In this document: one piece after another, positions 45,131 through 54,314 of the stretch
Numbering within the stretch: position 1 is the stretch's first letter
Layout: each line of letters opens with the position of its first letter
From: Vibrio sinaloensis
Lineage (GTDB): Bacteria; Pseudomonadota; Gammaproteobacteria; Enterobacterales; Vibrionaceae
DNA: 64,000 bases
Direction: 5' to 3'
Assembly (NCBI RefSeq): GCF_000808535.1
Contig: NZ_JWLV01000017.1
Coordinates: 62,001 to 126,000 of the forward strand
Position numbers and translations under genes: made by a program
Notes under the pieces: model-generated
Database searches by the model: none
Seen by the model: only the letters and a program-made list of their open reading frames with translations
Told to the model about the DNA's origin: nothing

Positions 45131-45730
45131 TTGAAGAGTATTGTATTAATTGATTTTGATGGGGTGATTAGGCAGTGGCCCGGTAACGAAGTTTCTCAGG
45201 CAGAAGCGGTACTAGGGATTTCTCAGGGCGCATTGTATTCGTGTGCGTTTTCTACCGAACTGTTGAATTTAGCGGTATGCGGTGAGATTTCTCATCAGCA
45301 ATGGTGTGACAGAGTCACTGAGCAACTGGCGCGCCACTGGGGTGAGGAGGCTGCGGCACAGTTGGTGAAAATATGGAATCAAGCGGAGTGGTTTATTGAT
45401 ACGCCGTTAATAGAAGGGATTCGTCAACATACCCCTGAGAGTAAACTCGTATTGGTGACTAATGGTACGTCTCAGTTAGAAGCAGATCTCGCCTCTGTCT
45501 CACTGCAAGATAGCTTCGATCTTGTTGTTAGTTCCTCACATATTGGTGTCGCTAAGCCCGATCGACTGTTTTTTGAGATTGCTCTGCAACTGGCCGGAGG
45601 CAATCCCGTCAATGCGGTGTTTATTGATGACAGTGAGGCTAACGTGGCTGCCGCCAAAGCGATGGGGATCGACAGTCACGTCTACAATAACAGCGACGAT
45701 GCGTTAGCCTTTGTACGCGAGCACTTTTAA
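45131..45730 (+). CDS. HAD-superfamily phosphatase
   Basis: This 199-residue protein has motif I VLIDFDGVIRQWPG, motif II LVTNGTSQLEAD, motif III AKPDRLFFEIAL and motif IV VFIDDSEANVAAAKAMG. Motif I is DFDGV, so the second aspartate is present and catalysis is plausible. The start is a TTG with GGAGGTG upstream, one of the best ribosome sites in the region. It closes the three-gene unit and is followed by a bidirectional terminator. Confidence 0.85.
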   Translation: MKSIVLIDFDGVIRQWPGNEVSQAEAVLGISQGALYSCAFSTELLNLAVCGEISHQQWCDRVTEQLARHWGEEAAAQLVKIWNQAEWFIDTPLIEGIRQHTPESKLVLVTNGTSQLEADLASVSLQDSFDLVVSSSHIGVAKPDRLFFEIALQLAGGNPVNAVFIDDSEANVAAAKAMGIDSHVYNNSDDALAFVREHF

Positions 45731-45748
45731 TTGTTATTAACCATATGA

Positions 45749-45780
45749 AAAAGCCGACGATAACGTCGGCTTTTGCTTTT
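45749..45780. terminator. Bidirectional terminator between the HAD and formate dehydrogenase genes
   Basis: AAGCCGACG and CGTCGGCTT pair around ATAA with T runs in both directions. It overlaps the end of the minus-strand fdh gene. Confidence 0.88.
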
Positions 45781-48700
45781 AGTGCGTAGCTTGAGGCTCT
45801 ACTGTCTCTACCTTGACCGCTGCCACTTTGAACTCCGGTATTTTCGCATGGGGATCGGTTGCGGTGGTGGTTAATCGGTTCACAGGCGATTCAACAAAAT
45901 GGAATGGAATAAACACCACACCTTGCTGAATTCGCTTGGTCACAAAGGCATCAATCTCAATTGAACCGCGTCGAGTGGAGACTCGCAAGCGTTGACCATT
46001 GCTAATGCCTAGCGCTTCTGCATCTTGGACGCTGATCATAGCTCTTGGACCGGCTAAGTTATCCAAACCTTTGGTTTTGCGCGTCATGGTTCCGGTATGG
46101 AATTGCTCAAGCACACGCCCAGTCGTCAGGACTAAAGGAAAATCCTCGTCCGGAAGTTCGGCCGCATAGCGGAATGGCACCCCAACCATTTGTCCTTTGC
46201 CACGAGTAAATTGGGTTTGGTGCATAATCCTCGTGCCGTTTGGGTTGTTTTTGTTGCTTGGCCACTGCACGCCATCTGGGGTGATCGCCTCCCAACGAAG
46301 CCCTGCATATTGTGGTGTCATGCGAGCGATTTCGCTGGTGATGTCTGACACTTCTTTGTAGTGCCAATCCCCACCCATGGCGTTAGCGATTTGTTGAATG
46401 ATCCACCAATCTTCTTTGGCTTCTCCTGGTGCTTTCACTGCTGGATTGACGCGTTGTACTCGCCGCTCGGTATTGGTGAAGTGACCTGATTTTTCGGCAA
46501 ACGAGCAAGATGGCAACACAACATCGGCATATTGAGCGGTTTCAGTTAAGAAGATGTCTTGCACCACCAAGAAGTCGAGCGTCTCCAATCCTTCAATAAC
46601 GTGAGCTTGATTCGGGTCACTCAGTACAGGGTTTTCACCCATGATATAAAGGCCGCGCACATCTCGATTGCAGGCACCATCGATGATTTCGGTTAGCGTC
46701 AAACCTGGCTCAGAAGGAAGGTTTGGCGCGTCCCATTCAATAGTGAACTTCTGACGAATCATTGGGTTGTAGACTTTCTGATAGCCTGGGTAATTGTTGG
46801 GTAGTGCGCCCATATCACAAGCACCTTGCACGTTGGATTGACCACGCAGCGGGTTGATACCGCCACCCTCAATGCCGATGTTGCCGCAAAGAAGCTGTAA
46901 GTTAGCAATCGAGCGAACATTGTCGTGTCCGGTTGTATGCTGGGTGATGCCCATGGAGTAGTAAACCGCAGTGCGCTCGGCTGTGCCGATCATACGTGCC
47001 ATAGCAAAGATGTCGTCGCCACTGACCCCCGTGACCAACTCCACTTTGTCTAACGCATAGGCAGGAGACATTACTTCTTGGAGTAGGGTGTCAAAGCCGT
47101 CCACGCGCTCCTCAATATACTCTTGGTCGTACCAACCATTTTTGATGATTTGCTGCATGATACCGTTAAGCAGCATCACGTCAGTCCCCGGTCGATGAGC
47201 AAGATAGAGCTCGGCGTGATCCGCCATATCAATGCGCTTAGGGTCCGCCACAATCAAGCGTGCGCCGTGGTGGCGAATCGCCTGCTTGATGTGAGAAGCG
47301 ATGATAGGGTGAGCCGAGGTGGTATCTGAGCCGATAATAAAAATCACATCCGAGTGCTTGATGCTCGGGATGTCATTGGTCATGGCACCACTACCCAGAG
47401 ACGCTTCAAGACCAGTAACGCTGGAGGCATGACATAAGCGTGCGCAGTGGTCGATATTGTTGGTGCCAAGCTCACGGCGAATAAACTTCTGGAAAGCGTA
47501 GTTGTCTTCGTTAGTGGTTTTAGCGGATGAGAACCCCGCGAGTGCGTTGCCGCCAAAGTCTTGTTTGATGACGGTGAACTTCTTAGCAATAAGCGCAATG
47601 GCGTCATCCCAACTTGCGGGTTGTAGCCAGCCATCTTTACGAATCAGAGGCGTGGTTAAACGAGCATCATCACTGATAAAATCAAAGCCGAAACGCCCTT
47701 TCACACAAAGCATGCCTTCATTGACCGGGGACTGCGCCCCAGTAACACGCATGATTTGGTTGTTTGCCTCATCAACATGCATGGTCAATTTACAGCCTAC
47801 ACCACAATAGGTACAAATGGTGTCGACCTTTTTCAATACTTCCTCACGTCCTTGAGCGCGGTCACGGCTGTCTACCATGGCACCCGTTGGGCACGCTTGA
47901 ACGCAGGCACCACATTGAACGCAGTTGGAATCGCCCATCAGCAAGCGCCCATTTTTGCTTGAACCAAAGTGCGGTCTGTCATCAGGGCGCAGTGCAGGGC
48001 GGCCATGTTGGTCATGGACAAAGTTGAGAATGCCATGCACCGCTTGTTCACTACAGGCTTGAATGCATTGACCGCAACTAATACAGCGGTTGGCATCGAA
48101 TTCAATGAACTCAGAACTGCGGTCAACGCTGAACTTATGGCGCGGATCTTTCGCTCTTACATTGAGCCAATCGTGATGACTTTTCACTTCAAGGCCAAGT
48201 TCAAAGTGCTGCTCTGCACCATATTCAGTTGAGTAGTCTCGCAGATCGCAACTGGTGTTGGCTTGGCAACCACATTCAAGGCAGCGCGCCGCTTCTTTGA
48301 TGGCCTCTTCGTTGTCAAAGCCGAGCTCGACTTCATCAAAACTCTGTTCGCGCTGAGCTGGGGTGAGCTCTGGCATGATTGAGCGAGCCACTTTTTGGAA
48401 GTTCTCGAAGTGGATTGGATCCACTTGCGCCAGTTTTTGTTCTTTACGCGAGTTGAAGGCTGGCGCTGGCATATCGGCCATGTCGCCATTGAGGAACAGG
48501 TCGATCGCTTTGGCGGCGATTCGGCCGTCTCCAACCGCTTCAACAGCCGTCGCTGGGCCGCGGCGAAAATCACCAATACTGAAAATATTGCCTGTACCTG
48601 TGTGCATGGTTTGTGGATCAGACTCGGACGTGTTCCATCGAGTTAATGGAATCGATAAATCGTCACCTTCTAGAAAGCTTAAATCAGGCTTTTGTGAGAC

Positions 48701-49987
48701 AGCGGCAATCACGGTATCAAATGCTTGAGTGAAGAACTCTCCGGTTGGCTCTGGTCTGCGGCGACCTGACGCATCGGGCTCGCCCAGCGCCATTCGTTCT
48801 AAGCGAACTTCTTTCACGTGGCCGTTTTCATCTGCAATGTTTTCAGCCGGGTTGGTTAGAAACAGAAACTTAACGCCTTCGTGCTCAGCCTCTTCAATTT
48901 CGTAGTCTTCGGCTGGCATCTCTTCGCGCGTCCGGCGATAGATAATTGTGGTGTCTGCCCCTGCGCGGCGAGCGGTTCTCGCGCAGTCAATCGCAGTATT
49001 ACCGCCACCAATCACCGCCACTTTTTCACCTGTGGTGTAGGTTTGATCGGTGACAAAGTCTTTTAGGTAATCGACCCCAAGGTAGCAGCCAGCAAGTTCA
49101 CTGCCTGGGTATTTCATCTCGACAGCTAACGAAGCGCCAACCGCAAGACAGACCGCATCATAGTCATCACTCAACTGGCTCAGCGATAGGTTTTCGCCAA
49201 GCTTTTGCTCGGTTTTTATCTGCATACCATTGCGGCACATCAGCTCGATTTCTTTATCGAGGATCGCTTTTGGTAGTCGATATTCAGGAATGCCATAACG
49301 TAGCCAGCCACCTGCTTTTGGCATCGACTCAAATACGGTTACGTCATAGCCTTCGTTGGAAAGATAATAGCCCGCCGTTAAGCCTCCTGGACCACTGCCG
49401 ACAATGGCGATAGAGAGGTTTTTATCGGCTTTCTTTGCTGGCGTGTAGGCTTCTTGTGCTGCTAGGTCGGCATCTGCGGCGTGGCGTTTCAATTGACGAA
49501 TGGCGATTGACTCATCCACCAAGGATCGGCGACATTCACTTTCACAAAAGGCAGGGCAAACGCGGCCAATCGATAGTGGCATCGGCAGAGTGCGTTTAAT
49601 CACTTCAATCGCTTTTTTATGATCGTTTTGTGCGATGAAGTAAAGGTACGATTGGATGTCTACCCCAGCTGGGCAGGCAGTTTTGCACGGCGCTTCGCAG
49701 TCAGCATAGTGATCTTGCATGATGCGGTTGAGCGCTTGACGGCGATGCTCGCTTAACTGGTCTGATTGCGTTTTAACATTCAGACCGCGGTAGACTTCGA
49801 GTTCGCAGGCGCGCTGAGTGCCGCCGCTTTCTACCTCTACCACACACAGGTCGCAAGGCACTTTCTGATTAGATTTATTTAGCCCGCATAAAGAAGGGAT
49901 CTCTACCCCACATACTTTGGCTGCTTCTAGAAGGGTTGAACCCTCTTCCACAATTCGATATTTGCCGTCGATTATGATTTCTATCAT
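45779..49987 (-). CDS. Single-chain formate dehydrogenase with built-in NAD(P)H flavoprotein module
   Basis: This 1402-residue protein joins a 2Fe-2S ferredoxin domain (C26-C61), an Fe-S domain and GltD-like flavoprotein (about 95-500, with VGSGPGGLTAGYYLS and VIGGGNTAIDCARTARRAG), a double 4Fe-4S ferredoxin (CISCGQCIQAC, CVQCGACVQAC) and a molybdopterin formate dehydrogenase (CTYCGVGC at 725, then the active site HCARLCHASS). C852 stands where E. coli FdhF has selenocysteine, so this is a selenium-free form. The C-terminus is a molybdopterin dinucleotide-binding domain. It probably couples formate oxidation to NAD(P) or ferredoxin in the cytoplasm. An FNR box lies in the divergent leader. 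Confidence 0.9.
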   Translation of the reverse strand: MIEIIIDGKYRIVEEGSTLLEAAKVCGVEIPSLCGLNKSNQKVPCDLCVVEVESGGTQRACELEVYRGLNVKTQSDQLSEHRRQALNRIMQDHYADCEAPCKTACPAGVDIQSYLYFIAQNDHKKAIEVIKRTLPMPLSIGRVCPAFCESECRRSLVDESIAIRQLKRHAADADLAAQEAYTPAKKADKNLSIAIVGSGPGGLTAGYYLSNEGYDVTVFESMPKAGGWLRYGIPEYRLPKAILDKEIELMCRNGMQIKTEQKLGENLSLSQLSDDYDAVCLAVGASLAVEMKYPGSELAGCYLGVDYLKDFVTDQTYTTGEKVAVIGGGNTAIDCARTARRAGADTTIIYRRTREEMPAEDYEIEEAEHEGVKFLFLTNPAENIADENGHVKEVRLERMALGEPDASGRRRPEPTGEFFTQAFDTVIAAVSQKPDLSFLEGDDLSIPLTRWNTSESDPQTMHTGTGNIFSIGDFRRGPATAVEAVGDGRIAAKAIDLFLNGDMADMPAPAFNSRKEQKLAQVDPIHFENFQKVARSIMPELTPAQREQSFDEVELGFDNEEAIKEAARCLECGCQANTSCDLRDYSTEYGAEQHFELGLEVKSHHDWLNVRAKDPRHKFSVDRSSEFIEFDANRCISCGQCIQACSEQAVHGILNFVHDQHGRPALRPDDRPHFGSSKNGRLLMGDSNCVQCGACVQACPTGAMVDSRDRAQGREEVLKKVDTICTYCGVGCKLTMHVDEANNQIMRVTGAQSPVNEGMLCVKGRFGFDFISDDARLTTPLIRKDGWLQPASWDDAIALIAKKFTVIKQDFGGNALAGFSSAKTTNEDNYAFQKFIRRELGTNNIDHCARLCHASSVTGLEASLGSGAMTNDIPSIKHSDVIFIIGSDTTSAHPIIASHIKQAIRHHGARLIVADPKRIDMADHAELYLAHRPGTDVMLLNGIMQQIIKNGWYDQEYIEERVDGFDTLLQEVMSPAYALDKVELVTGVSGDDIFAMARMIGTAERTAVYYSMGITQHTTGHDNVRSIANLQLLCGNIGIEGGGINPLRGQSNVQGACDMGALPNNYPGYQKVYNPMIRQKFTIEWDAPNLPSEPGLTLTEIIDGACNRDVRGLYIMGENPVLSDPNQAHVIEGLETLDFLVVQDIFLTETAQYADVVLPSCSFAEKSGHFTNTERRVQRVNPAVKAPGEAKEDWWIIQQIANAMGGDWHYKEVSDITSEIARMTPQYAGLRWEAITPDGVQWPSNKNNPNGTRIMHQTQFTRGKGQMVGVPFRYAAELPDEDFPLVLTTGRVLEQFHTGTMTRKTKGLDNLAGPRAMISVQDAEALGISNGQRLRVSTRRGSIEIDAFVTKRIQQGVVFIPFHFVESPVNRLTTTATDPHAKIPEFKVAAVKVETVEPQATH

Positions 49988-50173
49988 AAGACCCCCGCAG
50001 CGTAATTCACAAAGCCTTACATTCTATAAGGATAATGCCTAGCAAGGAAAGTTCGTGTGACAAAAAACTCAATTATTGCATTTTTATCATTTTGACCACT
50101 GGTGTTGTATTTGTTTTCAGCGCTCTGCTTCCGTGCTAGTTGACCAATATGCGCCCTCAAACAAGCCCATTAG

Positions 50174-50187
50174 TTGATTCTTATCAA
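50174..50187. promoter_or_regulatory. FNR box between fdh and napG
   Basis: TTGAT-TCTT-ATCAA matches the FNR consensus exactly. A possible minus-strand minus-10 (CATATT, complement of 50147-50152) lies about 31 bases away, the spacing of an FNR-activated promoter for the formate dehydrogenase. The rest of 49988-50320 holds no gene. Confidence 0.7.
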
Positions 50188-50320
50188 GTCATCTCTCATA
50201 CACCTCTTTGGAGGTATATGCCCTTATCACGTGTCGTGAAAATATCCTTATCATAATTGTGGTTGCTATGCTTAACGTGCTCGTTGAGCAAAGTGATCTG
50301 CTGGGGTAAGGAAGTAAGCC

Positions 50321-51082
50321 ATGACGGATGCAAAATCAAAAACATCGCAAAGCCGACGTCGGTTTTTACGAGATGCGGCAAGAACGGCAGCGGGCGTTGG
50401 TGCAGCTGCGACGGTACTTGGGCTTCAGTCGATGCAAAGCCAAGCGAGAGATGGTTCTGGCGTGCCGATCAGGCCACCGGGTGCTCTGCCAAAAGGCGAG
50501 TTTGAAAAAGCGTGCATTCGCTGTGGATTATGCGTACAAGCCTGTCCCTACGATACCCTAAAGCTTGCCACACTCCTCTCATCGGTCGAGTCAGGCACGC
50601 CGTATTTTAATGCGCGGGAAATCCCGTGTGAGATGTGTGAAGACATTCCATGTGTCCCCGTTTGTCCGACTGGTGCGCTAGACCCCAACTTAACCAATAT
50701 TGACGATGCTCGCATGGGCACCGCGGTGCTCATCGACCATGAAAGCTGTTTGAACTGGCAGGGGCTGCGCTGCGATGTGTGTTACCGAGTTTGCCCCTTG
50801 ATTGATGAAGCAATCACGCTTGAACATATCCGTAATGAACGAACCGGTTATCACGCCAAACTGATTCCCACTGTTCACTCAGATAAATGCACCGGCTGTG
50901 GTAAATGTGAAGAAGCGTGTGTCACTGAAGTGGCGGCGATTAAAATTATCCCGACAGAATTGGCCAAAGGCAAAATGGGCGCTCACTACCAACTTGGTTG
51001 GGAAGAGATCAAAAAGCCACTAGAGAACAGTGCGCCTGAAGTGCCGACCGAAGCGCTGGAAACCTTGGGAGGGAAGTTGTAA
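50321..51082 (+). CDS. napG: NapG-type periplasmic ferredoxin (quinol oxidation)
   Basis: The 253-residue protein starts with a twin-arginine signal ([11 protein letters not shown]) and carries four cysteine clusters for [4Fe-4S] centres: [32 protein letters not shown] and [11 protein letters not shown]. This is the NapG/MauM layout. NapG with NapH oxidises quinol and passes electrons to a periplasmic acceptor. No napA, napB or napC is in the window, so its partner must be elsewhere or different. AAGGAAG precedes the ATG, and its stop overlaps the start of napH. Confidence 0.9.
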   Translation: MTDAKSKTSQSRRRFLRDAARTAAGVGAAATVLGLQSMQSQARDGSGVPIRPPGALPKGEFEKACIRCGLCVQACPYDTLKLATLLSSVESGTPYFNAREIPCEMCEDIPCVPVCPTGALDPNLTNIDDARMGTAVLIDHESCLNWQGLRCDVCYRVCPLIDEAITLEHIRNERTGYHAKLIPTVHSDKCTGCGKCEEACVTEVAAIKIIPTELAKGKMGAHYQLGWEEIKKPLENSAPEVPTEALETLGGKL

Positions 51083-51936
51083 TGGCTAAGAACCTCGCTA
51101 AAGATGCCGGAAAAGATGCAATAAAAACCTTAGGCTGGTGGCAAGCGCACCGTTTTTTATTGCTTAGACGAGTCTGTCAGTTAACGATCGTCGCTTTGTT
51201 TATGGCAGGACCAACGCTAGGAGTACTAAAAGGCAATCTCTCTTCGAGTAACTTGTTTGATGTGATTCCAATGAGTGATCCTCTGATTGTGTTACAAACC
51301 CTAGCCGCAGGGCACTTACCAGAAATGACGGCGCTAGTGGGCGTAGTCATTGTGGTGGTTTTCTATGCGCTAATCAGCCCAAGAGCATTTTGCGGCTGGG
51401 TTTGCCCGATGAACATGGTCACCGATCTGGCGGCGTTTTTGCGTCGTAAACTCAATATCAAAACCAGCTACCGTTGGTCGCCCCAGCTGCGCTACTGGTT
51501 GATTCCCGTATTGCTGATCGGTAGTGCCGTCTCGGGCAGTGTTTTATGGGCTTGGATTGATCCTGTTGCCGCGCTACATCGCGGGCTGGTGTTTGGATTT
51601 GGGGCGAGCTGGGTGCTGGTTGGCTTGGTGTTTGTGCTCGATTTGCTGTTGGTTGAACACGGCTGGTGTGGCCATTTATGTCCACTGGGGGCGACTTACG
51701 GGGTGATAGGGCGCAAGAGCTTGCTACGAGTGGCTGCTGTTCGCCGTGAAGATTGCACTAAATGTATGGATTGCTATTACGTTTGCCCCGAACCAGAAGT
51801 GCTGCGCCAACCGCTGAAAGAAGGTGATAAACGCGTCTTAGACCAGAACTGCATCAGTTGCGGGCGGTGTATTGATGTGTGTGCTGAGCGCGTGTTTGAG
51901 TTTCAAAATCGAATTACAGTAAAGCAGATTGAATAA
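51082..51936 (+). CDS. napH: NapH-type membrane quinol dehydrogenase
   Basis: The 284-residue protein has four or more membrane segments, the quinol-site CGWVCPMNM and CGHLCPLGA motifs, and two C-terminal [4Fe-4S] clusters (CTKCMDCYYVC, CISCGRCIDVC). It is coupled to napG by the TAATG overlap. It should draw electrons from the quinol pool. Its divergence from the formate dehydrogenase with a shared FNR box hints at a common anaerobic role. Confidence 0.9.
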   Translation: MAKNLAKDAGKDAIKTLGWWQAHRFLLLRRVCQLTIVALFMAGPTLGVLKGNLSSSNLFDVIPMSDPLIVLQTLAAGHLPEMTALVGVVIVVVFYALISPRAFCGWVCPMNMVTDLAAFLRRKLNIKTSYRWSPQLRYWLIPVLLIGSAVSGSVLWAWIDPVAALHRGLVFGFGASWVLVGLVFVLDLLLVEHGWCGHLCPLGATYGVIGRKSLLRVAAVRREDCTKCMDCYYVCPEPEVLRQPLKEGDKRVLDQNCISCGRCIDVCAERVFEFQNRITVKQIE

Positions 51937-52004
51937 CCACAATCCCTTTTTGGCCGGCCTTGATCAAATAGATTGAAGCCGTGTTGCAACTGGTCGCGTT
52001 TTAT

Positions 52005-52034
52005 TTGCTATGTGGCGAAAAACTGCTCTATAAT
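52005..52034 (+). promoter_or_regulatory. Promoter of the ABC-F leader
   Basis: A minus-35 TTGCTA at 52005 and a consensus minus-10 TATAAT at 52029 are separated by 18 bases, giving a predicted start near 52041 and a leader of about 230 bases. Confidence 0.6.
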
Positions 52035-52040
52035 CGCCGC

Positions 52041-52270
52041 ATCATTTCTTAAGGAGTTTACGCCAATATGAACAACTAACACCTGTTATCCACCTTTACA
52101 TCATATTTTGGATTTCACAGGGTTAGTCGGCGTAGCTTCGTCTTAGCTTATTAATAGCATCAACACGTTATGTACCTTTATAGGTGCGCGTCCATGTTGG
52201 CTCGTAGAGCACAAATTGGATCGAACTCATTGCAGCCGCTACGCCTAATCCTGTTTTACAGGAGGCAAAT
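52041..52270 (+). promoter_or_regulatory. Structured leader of the ABC-F gene, candidate translation attenuator
   Basis: The leader contains a three-codon ORF (ATG AAC AAC TAA, 52068-52079) behind AAGGAG, an ACCT-TTAT-AGGT hairpin at 52174-52185, a long-range pair GGCGTAGC (52129-52136) with GCTACGCC (52238-52245), and a CCTG-CAGG hairpin at 52250-52262 that takes in the first bases of the ribosome site GGAGG. Ribosome stalling on the short ORF could free that site. This resembles control of antibiotic-protection ABC-F genes but is inference from the sequence alone. Confidence 0.45.
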
Positions 52271-53845
52271 ATGCCAGTTATACAAGCGCACAAAATCAGT
52301 TATCAGTTCAACAATGGCGATGTGCTGTTCGAAAATATCTCATGCACTCTGTCAGCAAGGCGAGTGGGTTTAGTCGGAAGAAATGGGATTGGTAAATCCT
52401 ACTTTGCAGACATGCTCGCTCAAAAACGCACGCCGACCTCGGGAAGTGTCGTTACTTCGGCCAGTGTCGCGTGCTACAGCCAATTGCCGTCTCAGCTACT
52501 TGAAAGCTCGATCAGTATTGCCGAGTTTCTTGGTTACCAAGAGAGGCTTCACGCAATTGAACGCATTGAGAAGGGCGATTGCGATCCTAAATGGTTCGAG
52601 ATTGTCGGTGAAAATTGGCAGCTTAAACAGGCGTTAAATGATGAGTTAGATGCCCTTGGCTTACCACCTAACCCCAATTTTTCTTGCAAGAGTTTGAGTG
52701 GTGGTCAACTGGCCAGATTGCAGCTGTGGAAGCTGTTTCAGTCAGACGTCGAACTGCTCATTTTGGATGAGCCGTCTAACCACCTTGATCAATTGGCAAA
52801 GCGGTGGTTGATCGAGCAGATGAATCAATTCCAAGGCCATCTTGTGTTGGTCAGCCACGATCGACAGTTGCTACGGCAAATGGACCAGATTTGGGAGCTG
52901 AGCCAACTGGGTTTAACCCAATATGGCGGCAATTTCGATGCGTATGAGGAGCAAAAACAGCGAGAGCGTAATGCACTCGAGCGCCAACTGGATGCGGTAA
53001 GAGGAGAGCAGCATCGACTGGAGGTTCAAGCGCAGAAAAATCGCGAAAAAGCGCAGCAGCGAGAGTCTCAAGGGAACAAAATACGCAAATCAGGGAGCCA
53101 ATCCAAGTTGATTCTCGATGGCATGAAGAACAGCGCGGAAAACTCGGTGTCGAATCGGCACAAAAACGAGAACAGTCGCCGAACCAAGCTTGAGCAAAAA
53201 CAGCGGGCGCTCAGTGAACGCTATGAAAACGTTAAGCAGCAAAGGCTATACCTTGAACAAGGGGCATCTGGGCGCGGTAATGTATTCAACATGGTGGCGG
53301 CGGTGCTTCCTTTTGGAGTGGGTACCCCTTTTAATCTCGCGCTGGAGGCGGGCAGCAAGTTGCATCTTTCAGGTGGGAATGGTTCGGGGAAATCTACGCT
53401 ACTCAAAGTGTTGTCGGGGGAGATGGGCTTAAAAAGCGGAGAGCTGCATGTCAATCGTGCAGTTTGTTATCTTGACCAGCATTTTGGCTTGCTGAGTTTG
53501 GAGCGTTCACTACTCGGTAACATGACGCACCACTGTGAAGGGATGCTAGAAAGTGACGCGCGAACATTGCTTGCCGGGATTGGCTTTCGTACGGACAGCG
53601 TGTTTCGGTTGGTGAGTGAGCTCAGTGGCGGTGAGAAGATGAAATTGGCGATGCTGATCGTTAGTCATCAGCCTCAATCACCTATTTTACTACTCGATGA
53701 GCCAGACAATCACTTAGACCTCGACTCGAAGCAGATGCTGGCTGATGCGTTAAAACGCTACCAAGGTACCTTTATTCTTGTCAGCCATGATGAGGATTTT
53801 GTTCGCGAGAGTGGGGTTGAACGCACTTTTACTCTTACGACTTAA
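52271..53845 (+). CDS. ABC-F family ATPase, possible ribosome-protection protein
   Basis: The 524-residue soluble protein has two ATPase domains: Walker A VGRNGIGKSY and SGGNGSGKST, signatures LSGGQLARLQLW and LSGGEKMKLAM, Walker B ELLILDEPSNHLD and PILLLDEPDNHLD. They are joined by a charged linker (about 230-330, rich in Arg, Gln, Glu and Lys) with coiled-coil character, as in ribosome-binding ABC-F proteins. There are no membrane segments. The leader with a short ORF and a masked ribosome site suggests induction by translation stress, perhaps by an antibiotic. Which ABC-F subfamily it belongs to cannot be told by eye. Confidence 0.88.
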   Translation: MPVIQAHKISYQFNNGDVLFENISCTLSARRVGLVGRNGIGKSYFADMLAQKRTPTSGSVVTSASVACYSQLPSQLLESSISIAEFLGYQERLHAIERIEKGDCDPKWFEIVGENWQLKQALNDELDALGLPPNPNFSCKSLSGGQLARLQLWKLFQSDVELLILDEPSNHLDQLAKRWLIEQMNQFQGHLVLVSHDRQLLRQMDQIWELSQLGLTQYGGNFDAYEEQKQRERNALERQLDAVRGEQHRLEVQAQKNREKAQQRESQGNKIRKSGSQSKLILDGMKNSAENSVSNRHKNENSRRTKLEQKQRALSERYENVKQQRLYLEQGASGRGNVFNMVAAVLPFGVGTPFNLALEAGSKLHLSGGNGSGKSTLLKVLSGEMGLKSGELHVNRAVCYLDQHFGLLSLERSLLGNMTHHCEGMLESDARTLLAGIGFRTDSVFRLVSELSGGEKMKLAMLIVSHQPQSPILLLDEPDNHLDLDSKQMLADALKRYQGTFILVSHDEDFVRESGVERTFTLTT

Positions 53846-53937
53846 GCGTAGGGTTGCTCATCAAGTGTTTGATTTTATGTAATTAAGGTTTATAAAATGC
53901 ATCACCAAGCGAATGATAGACCAAAGAAAAGGATGTT

Positions 53938-54222
53938 ATGAAGTTATCGGAGCTGCAAAACCACATAAAAGAGTTCGATTACGCCCCTGAACAATCCGAG
54001 CACTACTTCTTAAAACTGATTGAAGAGGTAGGGGAGTTGTCGGAAGCGATTCGTAGTGGCACTGGCGGGCAACCAAGCTTTGAAGAACTTAAAGGCTCGG
54101 TAGCAGAAGAGTTATACGATGTTCTGTACTATGTCTGCGCGCTTGCCAATATTCACGGTGTGGATCTGGAGGCTACCCACACCATGAAAGAAGTGCTTAA
54201 TAAAGAGAAGTACAATCGTTGA
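53938..54222 (+). CDS. MazG-like nucleotide pyrophosphohydrolase
   Basis: The 94-residue all-helical protein has the MazG metal-binding pattern LIEEVGELSEAIR followed by EELYDVLYYVCALANI. Such short MazG proteins hydrolyse (d)NTPs or non-canonical nucleotides. AAAAGGA precedes the ATG. A terminator separates it from the ASCH gene, so it is its own unit. Confidence 0.85.
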   Translation: MKLSELQNHIKEFDYAPEQSEHYFLKLIEEVGELSEAIRSGTGGQPSFEELKGSVAEELYDVLYYVCALANIHGVDLEATHTMKEVLNKEKYNR

Positions 54223-54251
54223 ACCAAGAATTAAGCCCCAGCCCTACTGAT

Positions 54252-54271
54252 GCCCGTTTGTGCGGGCTTTT
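54252..54271 (+). terminator. Terminator after the MazG-like gene
   Basis: GCCCG and CGGGC pair around TTTGTG and run into TTTT. Confidence 0.65.
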
Positions 54272-54314
54272 CTGTCATTCAAACTAATACTAGAGATTCA
54301 ACGGAGAATGAGTC

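Noticed and set aside
50218..50256. Twelve-codon leader ORF with GGAGG upstream of napG
   Set aside because: The ribosome-like GGAGG is part of a small ACCTC-TTT-GAGGT dyad, the region may be a minus-10 element, and nothing links the peptide to regulation.
52170..52373. Open frame of 67 codons overlapping the ABC-F start
   Set aside because: It has no ribosome site and runs out of frame into a clearly coding gene.
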